From Allolobophora icterica (lineage: Eukaryota > Annelida > Clitellata > Crassiclitellata > Lumbricidae), in the NCBI GenBank assembly GCA_963556255.1, contig OY744617.1:31090066-31154065 (forward strand): 64,000 bases of DNA, written 5' to 3'. Every line of letters begins with the position of its first letter. Within the stretch, counting starts at the first letter, position 1. This document shows, one piece after another, positions 40,575-52,385 of this stretch. The notes beneath the pieces were generated by a model that was not told where the DNA came from, did no database searches, and was given only the letters and a program-made list of their open reading frames with translations. A program made the position numbers and the translations under genes.

Positions 40575-42861
40575 TTAGGGTGTTCCCAAAAACTGAAAGT
40601 GTCCAGAAGTTACTCCCCAACCCATTATTGTGTGATGCAAGCTGTTCGAAAACTCAAGTAAACATTTGAAGAGATTATTTTAATATTTAGGATTTGCACA
40701 AACCACTCAAAGTTTGTTTTATTAATACGTAAATCTATACAGGAAAACTTTTAATAAATGAATTGAATGTACTGTTTGTATTACACTAGTGAGTCTAATG
40801 TATACTGTATATTAATACCATAGGCGTAGACTCTGGGGGGCAGCCGGGGCACGTCCCCCCCAATAATTGAGATGGACTCTACATTCAATGCAATAAGTGT
40901 AGAATAAATGACCAAATGCCCCCCTATATTTGGACAAGTTTACGCAAGTGATTAATACTGTATAAAGTGTGTCAAACTGTCACTATTATAATGTATTGTA
41001 TATAGTACTATATTTAGTATATTATGACATACTATTAGTCTATTATACTAGTTAAAGTTACTAGTTAGTTATTTCAGTCAAACATTAACTGGCCTGATTC
41101 GTTCTAAAACACTAGACTGTGTTGGTTCTGAAAACTTATTTCTGTGATCTTCTACCACTTGCAGCAAGAACTGTTTTGTTTTTCATTGCATGTTAGAGAA
41201 GAGTTAAATTCTTGGAAAAGAACGACTCCTCGAGTCCTCGTTCTGCCAGGTCATTAACTACTTTGAAAATCTCACAGTGGATTTTGCGACCAAATCATGT
41301 AATCCTGTTAGTGTTGGCTCAGGCAAAGGTAGAATGCATTTGTGTAGTTCCTCAGATTCTTCATTTTCATTGAGGGTCTTTACCATTAATCCCCTTTCTT
41401 CAACTGTGACTTCGTTGTCAAAACACCAAATCCAGCCAAGACTTCAGAGAGATACCACACATGGCGATTAAATGCTGTTGTAGCAGCCATCGCCACTTTC
41501 TTGTTATGATATGACGACAGTGCGCAGAGCAAGGCAAGATCATTTCTTGGAGCTGCAGTTGATAGCGGACTTTGTAACCAATATTTGATCTAAATCGCAG
41601 TAACAAAAAGGCATACATCTTTCAGATGTTTCTATGGTTTGTCACTGTAAGAGATTCCATGAGTTTTTCTTGATTCGATTGACCCTGCTTGAAAAGGTTC
41701 ATATTGGTTACGGAATAGCCACATTTTTAGAGAATAAATGCCATCCAGCGAGCACGGCGTGTAGCTGTTGGATATCTTAAATGTACTACACGCGGAGGAA
41801 GGCCACCTAAAAAATCTACAGCACCAGCAATTCACCATAATCATCTCTTGGCTGGCATTTCTCAAGTTGGATTACAACAAACTCAATAACACTGTCTTTC
41901 CATGGACCAATTATACCTTACATAGGCCCACTCTCGTCTTCCATCGCTGTTCAAAATGAAGCTTGGTCTACCCTTAGCCAGAAGTCTTTAAAATGGACAA
42001 ACAGTTCCAGGTTTGGAGATCGCGAAGCATCATGGAGGCTAAAAACTTTTGCTAGCATAATCTCTGACACATGATGAGAACAAACTAAGTTCAGAAGTTC
42101 TTGGCCAAGCTCAGTCTCTAAACGAATACAAACTTCACCCTTAAGTCCAGTATTTGATGCAGTAGTATCAAAGCAAAGTTCTTTTATGCGATTCCGCAAT
42201 CACCACTTATCCATTATTTCCACAACTGCTCTTGACATGGTAACCGCTGTTCCACTGTGAAGTTTTTGGGACAGGGATTAACTTTACCATATTTTTCCTG
42301 ATACCAAAACTGGAAGTAGATCAATCTGTTCTCGTCCAGAACCAGTGAAATCATCCATTATTTTTTCATCCCAGTGCAAGACAAGTAGCACAACTGGATC
42401 AAAGGAAGCCTTGATTTCTTAAGATGAGCTCCTCAGCATCTTGCTGGAGTTGTCCTCTAGAAGCTATTGCTGAAATTATGTAAGCAGCTTTCTATGGCTA
42501 ATATCAAGTGCATTAAGTGCAGCTCTTCAGGTGTAACTACTTCGACTCTCCTTAAACTTTAGTTTTGAAAGTTTTGGCATTTTAGCTCCAAACTCAGATT
42601 CTGATGATATATCGGATGTGTTGATGTCAGAAGATACACCATTGTTATCGTGATCAAGTCATAATTTACAAATATTTCATGAAAAATCTGAGAAAACCTA
42701 TTTTGGCAGAACTTCAACTGGATTGTGCAAGTCCTAAATATTATTGTATCTTAACAAAAATTTGGCAATGGAGTTTCTATACCATGGATCACCAAATGGC
42801 GGGTTGGGGAAAGATAAATAAATGATATGAAATTTTTCCATAGTAGATGGGAACACCCTAA
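40575..42861. mobile_element. DNA transposon, 14-bp inverted ends, CATACG duplication
   Basis: It starts TTAGGGTGTTCCCA and ends TGGGAACACCCTAA, with CATACG directly outside both ends (40569-40574 and 42862-42867). The body carries a decayed transposase on the minus strand. A separate GGCGTAGACTCTGGGGGGC-type piece at about 40825-40940 looks like a nested hAT fragment. I cannot assign the superfamily from a 6-bp duplication alone. Confidence 0.8.
41250..42420 (-). pseudogene. Decayed transposase with FDTTASNTG motif
   Basis: Minus-strand reading across several frames: DPVVLLVLHWDEKIMDDFTG, LPVLVSG, VPKLHSGTAV, an in-frame stop at about 42198, then ELCFDTTASNTGLKGEVC, LVCSHHVSEIML and later CSLDGIYSLKMWLFRNQY. 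I recognise this order (HWD-K, FDTTASNTG, CRHH-like, YSLK) from multi-copy transposon-derived invertebrate proteins of RNase H/DDE type, whose superfamily I cannot name. Frameshifts and stops show it is dead. Confidence 0.7.
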
Positions 42862-42870
42862 CATACGTAT

Positions 42871-42871
<1 letters not shown>

Positions 42872-42952
<81 letters not shown>
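42872..42952. repeat. (AT)n microsatellite
   Basis: About 40 AT units immediately after the right target duplication of the 40575-42861 element. Confidence 0.95.
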
Positions 42953-42955
<3 letters not shown>

Positions 42956-44635
42956 CTAGTCGCAATCACTCTATAAGTTCATATATTATATGCAATTATG
43001 CATGTAAGCAACAATTCTATAGATAGCCGCAAATACATGTATATACAATATTATACATATATATAATGAACTGGAAATAATAAATGGCTTGCAGTTAAAA
43101 TGTTTTATGTGACTCTTCCAGGAAAATTATGGGCTTCCTGTATTCCGTTGAGATGACTTGAATTCGGATTTGCCTTCTTTTAAACGCACCTGATTATTTC
43201 CCGCAGCGGTCGACATGAAGAAGCTCAAACGACCGCCCCTAGAACTTCCTCCCTTCTTTCCATGTGTATCCTTCCACTTCTTCTTTGCCTCCTCCTCCTC
43301 CTCTTCCTCCTCCTCCACCATCTCCTCCTCTTCTTTCCGTCTTTTCTCACTTCCTCGCTCTCTATAATCCTTCTTCCTCCATATCTTCCCCTACTTTTCT
43401 CCTTATTTGATTCTCCAGTTGCTCCTCTTCCTATTCCTCTCTACTCATCCTCTCCTAATTGTATCACCTTTCATTCTTTTCTCTTTCTTTCAATCCATCT
43501 CTCCCAATGACTTCTCTGCTCCTCTTGGCTTCTTTTCCTTACCACAGCCTCAAACGTCTACTCCTTCTTCTTCCTCCGACTTCTCTTCCCACTCCTCCTT
43601 CTTACTAGTCTCCTCCTCTTAATCCTGTTCATCTTCTGTGAATCCTCTCTTCCTCCTTTCCGCTCGGGTGGAAAAGATGAAAAGCGATGGCGAATCCCCT
43701 CCTCCATTCTCTCCAGCATCTCTCATCGTCTCAGCCTCCATCCCATGTTTCCGCCATTACCTCCCAAGTACGCGTAGAACAGCGGAAGACGTAGTATCAC
43801 TTATGTTTCATATAGTTATATACATACACTGCATATATCGTATACATTATCGTATTAATTATTATTTAAGAAATCCAAGCCTGTTGTTCATTTGCAGCTT
43901 GATTACTTTCTGGAAAAAAATGTTTTGCGTAAGTCATATTTGCCAACGTCTCGCTTATAAACTAATTAATGTCTATCATTTAGACCTCTAAACTGGTGCA
44001 CAAGGGTATATTTATTATACGCAGATGAATATATATTTTGCTTAATGTTTGCCTCTGATTCAAGCATATTGTCTGGCACATAAATCTCATATTATTAATT
44101 GTTATTTTTCTATATATGTATATACTGTATATATATATAATATATATATAATATATATATATATCCAACATATGAACATCGCATTTATATACATATACTT
44201 ATGAAATCCTAAACGGAAGGGCACTATACACGAACAAACCGCCTTAAATCTGATAGCGCCATGCACCTTATAAGACCAACGTCAGCAACAGCTACTCATC
44301 GTGACAATTTATTACAACGATTAATCGTGCTGTCGCACTGTCCTTCTGGAACATATCTTCCTCTGCAATAACTTCGAACTCTTCGAACTCTTCGACCCAA
44401 GCGGCTTTAAAAATGTTAACGATTTATCTTAATTCTTAATTCTTCGATTTTTGCATCATTTTACATCTATTTATCATTCTGAAGCGCTTTTCAGAGGTTT
44501 TAAACTGCGCTATAGATACACACGGATACAGAGTGCACATCTGAAGCAGTTTAGCCTGTAGCTGAAGTTGGTTTAGAGTTAGAGTCAAAGAAACGATTAG
44601 AGTTACGGTACACACAGAGAATCTCTTTTACTGTA
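42953..44635. other. Gene-free; pyrimidine-rich tract and AT palindromes
   Basis: 43240-43630 is strongly pyrimidine-rich (CTCCTC, TTCTTC). 44110-44165 is TATATA-rich. The frames are low complexity. I see no gene, terminal repeat or SINE head. Confidence 0.5.
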
Positions 44636-44701
44636 TGAGAGAGATAGGCAGACAGACAGAAAGACAGACAGATAGACAAATGGATAGATAAATTGATATA
44701 T

Positions 44702-45200
44702 AGATGGATGGATGGGTGGATGGGTGGATTGATGGATGGATGGATGGATGGATGGATGGATGGATGGATGGATGGATGGATGGATGGATGGATGGATGGA
44801 TGGATGGATGGATGGATGGATGGATGGATGGATGGATGGATGGATGGATGGATGGATGGATGGATGGATGGATGGATGGATGGATGGATGGATGGATGGA
44901 TGGATGGATGGATGGATGGATGGATGGATGGATGGATGGATGGATGGATGGATGGATGGATGGATGGATGGATGGATGGATGGATAATAATAATAAGAAT
45001 AATAATAGTGACAATTTATATGGCGCCGTAGCACAGCCATGCCGTTACAAGGGCGCCTCACAGTCAACTAACAGATAGATGGATGGATGGTTGGATGGAT
45101 GGATGGATGGATGGATGGATGGATGGATGGATGGATGGATGGATGGATGGATGGATGGATGGATGGATGGATGGATGGATGGATGGATGGATGGATGGAG
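44702..45200. repeat. Two (TGGA)n arrays split by an 85-bp spacer
   Basis: About 70 TGGA units from 44702 to 44984, then AATAATAATAAGAATAATAAT and GGCGCCGTAGCACAGCC, then about 31 units from 45076 to 45199. The WMDGWMDG frames are repeat translations. Confidence 0.97.
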
Positions 45201-45600
45201 ATATTTAGGTAAAGAGTAGAGCTATATAAACAGATGGAGTGATAGAAAGAAAAAGAGCTTCTTAAACAGAAGCAGAAGCTTATTTCTAACGCGCCTGCCT
45301 GCTTAATGATTTATTTATATAGCCCATCTATTTAAATTAGTTTTGAAAGGGCTGATCTGGCTTAGACGATCTGGCTCAGACGCGCTTAAACTAGTTACCT
45401 CGCAATAATCCATGCTTCAGAATTTAGAGACCGCTGTCCAAACCAAGGCTCAGAACCGGATTTGAGGAATTAATTACAGGAATGTTCTCTCCTGCCACCT
45501 GCTGCCCTCATCACCAGTCATGTTTATATCCGGACAAACTGACAGTTTCTTAGGGTCAGCAACAGCTGCGTAGTAGCATCACAGATAGACATCCAGGCAC
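45201..45600. other. No gene seen
   Basis: Between the tetranucleotide arrays. Includes GCTTAATGATTTATTTATATAG and a GGCTTAGACGATCTGGCTCAGACG repeat. No ORF or element identified. Confidence 0.4.
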
Positions 45601-45636
45601 ATAGATAGACAGATAGATGGATGGGAGATAGAAAGA

Positions 45637-46013
<377 letters not shown>

Positions 46014-47082
46014 AGTGTTTTGTGTGAGCGAGTGTGTCGTGGGCACGCTCACTTGTGTATACATGTATAGGCTTACAGTGTATGTATGTGCGCGCGTTCA
46101 AAACATTCTGTAGGCATAACTGAGACAATTGCTTTCATGCATGTATCCGGATATTCATGAAGCAATTCACAAATAATTATCATATACACACAATCGTAAT
46201 TGTAAACTCAAAACTAATATATATTTCTAAAGGGCCACCCGAAGGCTAAGCATAGGGCACCCACTTATTAACGAGCGCTACACCCCGTCAGAGGAATTGT
46301 CCAGACTCCAGAGAAGTCAGAAAGGATCCGGAGCAGTTTGCCAGAGAAACCACAGAGACAGGAGGCAGCGGTGCTGCTAAAACGGGTTTCGTTTATTAAG
46401 TCTAGAAAGATTGAAAGGGGAAGGATCAGCTGACGTAGAGTAGACATGTCGTATCAACTACGACTCTCAACATGACTGCGACAGCGTGATCTACGTCGGT
46501 AATGAATCGACATATACATGTCAATCTGGGTAATTCTAACTGCAATATCTTATACGCCAGACATTTCGTGACATTCGGGATCACAATCTTCCTATGTATT
46601 TAGCCTACGGATATATCCGAAGATTTTAATTCCACCCACATACCCACCCACCAACCCACCCAACCACCCACACACACACACACACACGCACACATACACA
46701 CACATACACACACACATACAGGCAAGCTCTCACACACAGAAACGGATTATATATTGAGATTGCATTTGAGAGGAAAGTATACAGGATGCTCATATCTGAT
46801 TTCAGCCGACGTTGTCACCGTCCTTGTGTGATGGTTGTTGTTGCTGTTACTAGCATTTCAGTCACTTGATGTGGATCACGTGATCTCTCGTCGTGTGATT
46901 GTGGACTTTGATAAGAAAGACTACGCTAACTCCGCCACTGCCACTTAATCTAATGGTGCCAGTCCCAAGCCTGCGCTTGGCCTTCGAGTGGCGCTTTAGA
47001 AGTTTGGAGATTACGATTACGATTAGCATAGATAAAGGAGAAGGGCAACGCTAAACATCTTTGCAATGACAGTGTAGACAAC
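46014..47082. other. Gene-free; (CA)n and family D fragment
   Basis: 46235-46285 resembles 16185-16230. A CA-rich run lies at 46625-46735. 46925-47030 is a family D retroposon end (CCAAGCCTGCGCTTGGC, GGCGCTTTAGAAGTTTGGAG, ATTACGATTACGATTAG). No gene is visible. Confidence 0.55.
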
Positions 47083-47091
47083 TACTACTGT

Positions 47092-47165
<74 letters not shown>

Positions 47166-47245
47166 ATACTAATACTAATACTAATACTCTACTACTATTA
47201 CTACTACCACTACCACTGCTACTACCACTAATACTACTACTAGTA
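47083..47245. repeat. (TAC)n microsatellite
   Basis: ACT/TAC units from 47083 to 47165, then imperfect ACTAAT and TACCAC variants. Confidence 0.95.
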
Positions 47246-47339
47246 CTAGTAATAAAGCAAGACAATTTTTTGAAGTGATCAGCAATGTGTCATTGGAAAC
47301 TCTGGAATTGTCAGTCGTAACTAGGCAACTGTAGAAACC

Positions 47340-47520
47340 GTATGAGCCTGCTCATTTTTTAACGAACTGATAGGATGAGATCCTTCATCATCGCTGCCCG
47401 TTTGATTGGGTGCCACGCAATTTAAGGTCCCTTGAAAGCAAGGCAGAGGTTCAAATCTAACCACCGTCGGTAGGCTGTTCGAACCCGCATCCGCACGTCC
47501 AGAGGAGCCTTGTACGTCGT
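47340..47520 (+). mobile_element. Retroposon fragment, family E
   Basis: CGCTGCCCGTTTGATTGGGTGC and ACGCAATTTAAGG match 17145-17195 and 53370-53405. It is followed by AGAGGTTCAAATC, a box B-like sequence. Confidence 0.6.
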
Positions 47521-47607
47521 CTGTACTTGAGCATGTTCACACTGTGCGTCAATGTAAACATAATACACGAGAACTAATGCAATAATATTCCTACAACATA
47601 GATGACA

Positions 47608-47756
47608 CTTAAGTAAGAGCATCAGATATTATCTGCAAAAGTAAGAGCATCAGATATCATCTGCAAAAGTAAGAGCATCAGATATTACCTGCACAAGTAA
47701 GAGCATCAGATATTATCTGCAAAAGTAAGAGCATCATATTATTATCTGTACAGATG
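47608..47756. repeat. Five tandem copies of a 28-bp unit
   Basis: The unit is AAGTAAGAGCATCAGATATTA plus TCTGCAA. Each contains the near-palindrome CAGATATTATCTG. The last copy has diverged (CATATTATTATCTG). The copies abut with no spacers. Confidence 0.9.
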
Positions 47757-48765
47757 AATGGTGTTGCCGTGTGCTCCCAAAGCAGTGATGAGTTTAGTCA
47801 TTTCGACCGTGTAAGCTTACACCGAGTGTGCAAAGAAGAGGCCTGTATACTGTGTCATGGGGGTGGGACTGGTGTTGAAACCGTGCAGTCTGAGTTTATG
47901 GTCAGTATCGTTGTCGGTCTATCCAAGAAGGGGCAAAGTGCTCAGTAGGCCTACATGGGCCATTCTACAATATCAAAAGAATTTCCAAAACTAATTGCTG
48001 TAAAAGCTATTGTATCTATAATGCCTATGATACTGCGTCAGTGGATACAAATTTTAAGTTTGTTAGAGGCAACCGCCATTTAATTAGCACATAATATCGC
48101 AGTATAGTCCTAGCATAAATGAAGACTTTTCAAATACTGCAAACCGTCTTTCTAGCATGCTATGCCATTTTCTCCAAAGTAAGATATCACAGTATCAAAC
48201 AATACAAAAATTAAATCAATGCTGCAATAAGCAAGTCACCATCAGAAATAATAAACCAAAATTTAAAACAATAAAATAATTAAAAATCAACATAAGGTCT
48301 TGAAATTAATCAAATCAGTATGCTATGAAAATGAACTTCGGAGTGAGCTAACTGATTCCTAGAATCATTGTTTCCTTCAAAACTCTGCAACATGCTGTTT
48401 CTTAGAAATCAAAATAGAAAGTAATTTGTAACTGTTCGATGCTTTTGTACTCCTGACAAAAAAACAGCATCTGTCGATGAATAATTCACCTGGTGGAGTA
48501 TTGCAATGGTTGGAACAGTGCTCTCTAAAGCTCTGCTTCATTTCAAACAATTCAATGAATATGACACAACCATAAGGTCATGTCATAAACGGTCCACAAT
48601 AAGTCATCCTCAATTAATTAAACTTTGTTGAGAGATGCTTTCACCAGTCACAACCTTCTTGAGCAGGTCGTAAACATCCCTATGATAACAGAGCCATGTA
48701 GGCATAAATCTCCTGAGGTAATAATGATTGTGCCATTTAATGAGGCAGATCTGATATTAAGGTTG
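47757..48765. other. No gene seen
   Basis: AT-rich sequence after the 28-bp repeats and downstream of the zinc-finger gene, part of which may be its 3' UTR (minus strand). Frames are short and without signatures. Confidence 0.45.
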
Positions 48766-49890
48766 CTAATTCCCTCTCTGAATCAGACAGCTTTCCTTCA
48801 GCATGCCATCTTTAAGGTGCATGATGAGGCTGTCTTTCCTTCTGAAAGCTTTACTGCATAAATGGCATATGTATGACTTTTCTCCTGTGTGAGCTTTCAG
48901 GTGTGTGGTTAGACCGACAGACTGTGTGAATAATTTCATACATAAGTGGCACATGTACGGTTTTTCTCCAGTATGGGTTCTCATGTGACGATTCAAGTGA
49001 CCACTTTTGGCAAATACTTTACAACATACCTGGCAAGTGTATGGTTTTTCTCCAGTATGGGTTCTCGTGTGATTCTTTACAGTACTTCCATCGGCAAATG
49101 ATTTCGGACATAGCTGGCATTTGTATGGTTTTTCTCCAGTATGGATTCTCACGTGATTCTTTATGGTACTTCCTTCAGCAAATGATTTCGGACATAGCTG
49201 GCATTTGTATGGTTTTTCTCCTGTATGGGTTCTCACGTGATTCTTCACAGTACTTCCATCGGCAAATGATTTCGGACATAGCTGGCACTTATATGGTTTT
49301 TCTCCAGTATGGGTTCTCATGTGATTCTTCACACTACTTCCTTTGGCAAATGATTTCGAACATAGCTGGCATTTGTATGGTTTTTCTCCAGTATGGGTTC
49401 TCATGTGATGATTTAGAGTATTACCTACAGCAAATGATTTCAGACATAGCTGGCATTTGTATGGTTTTTCTCCAGTATGGGTTCTCATGTGATGATTTAG
49501 AGTCTTACCTACAGCAAATGATTTCAGACATAGCTGGCATTTGTATGGTTTTTCTCCAGTATGGGTTCTTATATGATGATTCAGGTAACTACTTTTGGCA
49601 AATGATTTCAGACATAGCTGGCATTTGTATGGTTTTTCTCCAGTATGGGTACTTATGTGATTCTTCACATGAGCAAATGACTTCTGACTCATGCACGGGT
49701 TTTCTCCTCCATTGTGGCTTTTCATGTGGCCTTTGTGAGGATAGTGCCCAGGAAATGATTTCTTATTTGAAATACATGTGCAGAGGTGTTCTTCTGCAAA
49801 AGTCTTCATGTGTGACTTTACAATACTATTCTCTGCAAATGACTTCAGGGTAACAGACATTTGTATGTTTTCCCTCTGTATGGGTTTCAT
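48766..49890 (-). CDS. C2H2 zinc-finger protein (poly-finger type)
   Basis: A 374-residue ORF. Nine complete Kruppel-type fingers (C-x2-C-x12-H-x3-H) run from about residue 88 with canonical HTGEKPYKCQLC linkers at 28-residue spacing. A tenth, from about 340, lacks its last His (HLKDG) before the C-terminus. Fingers 5-7 are nearly identical (KSFADGSTVKNH, with E in finger 6), a sign of recent internal duplication or conversion. Residues 1-87 are decayed fingers (CMSQKSFAHVKNHIS lacks its first Cys pair), so the called Met is only the first one in frame. The true start may lie in an upstream exon that I cannot see. It probably binds DNA in the nucleus; target unknown. The 270-codon frame on the plus strand is its antisense shadow. 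Confidence 0.8.
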   Translation of the reverse strand: MKPIQRENIQMSVTLKSFAENSIVKSHMKTFAEEHLCTCISNKKSFPGHYPHKGHMKSHNGGENPCMSQKSFAHVKNHISTHTGEKPYKCQLCLKSFAKSSYLNHHIRTHTGEKPYKCQLCLKSFAVGKTLNHHMRTHTGEKPYKCQLCLKSFAVGNTLNHHMRTHTGEKPYKCQLCSKSFAKGSSVKNHMRTHTGEKPYKCQLCPKSFADGSTVKNHVRTHTGEKPYKCQLCPKSFAEGSTIKNHVRIHTGEKPYKCQLCPKSFADGSTVKNHTRTHTGEKPYTCQVCCKVFAKSGHLNRHMRTHTGEKPYMCHLCMKLFTQSVGLTTHLKAHTGEKSYICHLCSKAFRRKDSLIMHLKDGMLKESCLIQRGN

Positions 49891-50115
49891 GTGTCACTTT
49901 ATAGAACTATTGGTAAATCAGTTTCAACATAAATTGCATTTGTTAGGTTTTCTCCAGTATTGGTCCAAAATCTGCCTTTTCACTTCAATCGTCTATAAAT
50001 TACTTCAAGGCTTTCCCCATAAGCGTTTTCATATGTCTCTTCAAAGTAGCTTACTATAAATATATGATAATTGACATAACTGGCAGTTGCAGTTTCTCTA
50101 GTGTGATTTCTCCTC
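49891..50115 (-). pseudogene. Decayed upstream zinc fingers
   Basis: On the minus strand the sequence continues the finger pattern with stops and frameshifts: TNTGENL in place of HTGEKP, and CQLCQLSY near 50080. These are former fingers of the gene at 48766-49890, no longer readable in frame. Confidence 0.65.
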
Positions 50116-50483
50116 AGTATTGGATCTCATCATTGTTCAGTAAAATTGGTTTTAAACATCAGATATATTGTTATCGGCATATTCTGTTTTTCTACGGGAC
50201 AGTGTTTCATATCCTGATCAGCTGTCATGAAAGGAATAATTATTTCTTTCCGGTGATGGCAGTTACTCCGTTATGGAGTTCTAAAAGAACAGATATGCCA
50301 TGTAACATTTGAAATGAATTCTTCCATATACCTAAGTAATCAAGCCAGATTAACTTTCACTTTACTTGTGTAGGGCTGTAGGCTATAGTAAAATATAAAA
50401 TCTTTCTGCAATCCCAAGGGCTGCCAGTTTTGTTTGAAACAGAGAAGAAATTGATTCCTGCTCTGCTCAAGTTCACATTGACG
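50116..50483. other. No gene seen
   Basis: Upstream of the decayed fingers. If the zinc-finger gene has a 5' exon or promoter nearby it may be here, but nothing is recognisable. Confidence 0.35.
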
Positions 50484-50990
50484 ACTAAGTAAGTAAATAA
50501 GTAAATATTCTTTATTATACCAATTGCATAACCACACTTTGGTATACCTGCATCTAAACATTCTTATTATAAACGTCTATGTGTGAAAATTGTCCGCTTG
50601 AGTAAAAAACGGTCATGCTGTCGGGGGCGTAAGGAGTATGCGAGTGCTTGATGGGGATTGGGGGGCATATAGTACATGACCCGGGTTTCTCACGACCGCA
50701 GAGAAAAGGCGTGCATTGGCGTTGCAGTATAGTTGGTCAAAGGTGTGATTGTCCACTCCAAAGTACTGTAGACGGATCAGACTGCTCATAACAAATTGCA
50801 GACGGTTCCGGTCCCGTTCCCCAGTAAAAACCCACCATGCCGGGGCGGCATACAGCACAGGCCACAGTTGTAGCACGCACTACATCGTAGCCTATAACGA
50901 GGGGCCTGAAAGGCCATGCGCCACAAGAATGCACAATGCATACTCGTAATTGCCTTGCTTGACAGCAAATTCGGGTTATGAGTGACTCGA
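50484..50990 (-). mobile_element. LINE C-terminal fragment and tail, antisense
   Basis: On the minus strand YAAPAWWVFTGERDRNRLQF, then FDQLYCNANARLFSAVVRNP and HVLYAPQSPSS are the end of a Jockey/CR1-type reverse-transcriptase protein (compare AD..L...I...HLLHDLLPP at 6300). The 3' end is GGTATAATAAAGAATATTTACTTA plus a CTTA tail at 50484. 5' truncated. Confidence 0.75.
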
Positions 50991-51530
50991 AACTAAAAGC
51001 CTCGTCAGCGTAACACCCATGCTGGGAACCCTGGTCAGTACAGGCGTGGCACCAGAGCCCGCGTTACGTTAAGAACTAACTTAGCAATCTTGGGGCCGGG
51101 CGTAAGTTTAGAAACTCCGCTGTAGCCTACATACTAATGAAAGCTAAACTTTTGATATATCTGTACAAATGAATTCAATATCGAACGATTAACTTCAATT
51201 AGGCCTAATTTGTCAACGGTAGATTTGAAACCTTATATTGGAATGTCGCTAAAATTAATTACGTCATCGTTAATCGTGCTCTGTACATAGACACAGAGAT
51301 TTTATTTGTGCAAGAGGTGACAAATTCAGTCCACTATGCGCCAACCTGGTTATTTAATCTCGAAACTTTGGCGAGTAATTAGGCCTAACCTATATTGTGT
51401 CCTCAATAGTTTATCAGAAGTGCGTTAAAAATTACAAGTCATATGGGGTTTGAAGAAGGAGAGACCCCAGGAGGATAACTTTGTACAAAAATTTGCTTCA
51501 ATTAATGTGACCCATGCTTGACTAAAACTG
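50991..51530. other. No gene seen
   Basis: Unclassified moderate-AT sequence, with no ORF, repeat or terminal structure that I can support. Confidence 0.35.
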
Positions 51531-51534
51531 CATC

Positions 51535-51670
51535 CACCAAGTCAACCTCCGTTGTCCACTCTAAGCTTGATTACTGTAATTCCATTTTCCTTAACCTCGA
51601 ATCCGCCCAAATTAAGCGTCTACAGCTCATCCAAAATTCTCTCGCCCGAGTCCTCACCAGGATACTTAAG
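51535..51670 (+). mobile_element. CR1/L2-type LINE fragment
   Basis: Translates as HSKLDYCNSIFLN, then QIKRLQLIQNSLARVLTRI. This is the conserved LDYCNS and LQ..QN.AAR block of CR1/L2-like reverse transcriptases. A short fragment. Confidence 0.75.
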
Positions 51671-51817
51671 TAGGCATTGTGGTTGGCCAGAGTTAAAAGT
51701 TTTATAAAAAAATGAGCCCCAATTTGACCATAATCCTATGCTGGACAGGAAGTTAAAGCACAGCTTTATGCACAGGCATGTATGTTCATATTTTTGACTA
51801 TTAGTTATTGCTCTAGG

Positions 51818-51985
51818 CAAGGGCGTCTACACCATAGAAACCTTGGAGAAAATGCTCCCTCCACGATATAGGGGGAAGAGCCGTCAATGTATGTACCACC
51901 ATTTTAGGGGGAAGGAAGGGGGAGGGCGGAGAAAGAGGAGGAAGGGGAAGTTGCTCCAGTGACTTAGGGGGGATAGACGCCCCTG
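51818..51985. mobile_element. 168-bp hAT-like MITE
   Basis: Ends CAAGGGCGTCTA and the complement CAGGGGCGTCTA, flanked by GCTCTAGG on both sides (51810-51817 and 51986-51993), an exact 8-bp duplication. The interior is GGGGGAAGG-rich. Confidence 0.9.
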
Positions 51986-52264
51986 GCTCTAGGCAAAAAG
52001 CTCTGAACCCTCTGCAGCGTCGCATGTTTGACTTAGAGCCTATTGATACCAGTAAGAAGCGAGTTGCAGTAATCTATGCGACTTGAAGCAATGAAGCAAT
52101 TGCCAGAGATATCCTTGCAGACATGTCCACACGCCTAATTCTGCGTATGTCACAAATGAACATGGATGACGACTTACAGATACCATACACATGGTCAGTG
52201 AAAGACATGGTAGAATTGAAACCAAAGCCTAAGGGATGACCATAAGCGTCCAACTAACCGTAGT

Positions 52265-52385
52265 TCACTTTACATCTCCGGACAACCCTTTATTCTGATA
52301 CCACGCAGCCCTCGTGAATAAGCTATTGCCATGCGCTTAGCTGTAGAGTATCATTTTAGAAATGTGGAGTTTACGATTATGTGTC
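52265..52385 (+). mobile_element. Retroposon 3' end, family D
   Basis: CGTGAATAAGCTATTGCC, then GCGCTTAGCTGTAGAG and GTGGAGTTTACGATTA. Same family as 17580 and 62615. Confidence 0.6.

Noticed and set aside
40575..40588. Telomere-like TTAGGG
   Set aside because: A single TTAGGG that is part of the inverted end of a DNA transposon.
47608..47756. CRISPR-like array
   Set aside because: The 28-bp copies abut with no unique spacers, and the DNA is eukaryotic.
49041..49853. 270-codon plus-strand ORF with repeated MVFLQYGFS units
   Set aside because: Exact antisense of the zinc-finger repeats on the minus strand.
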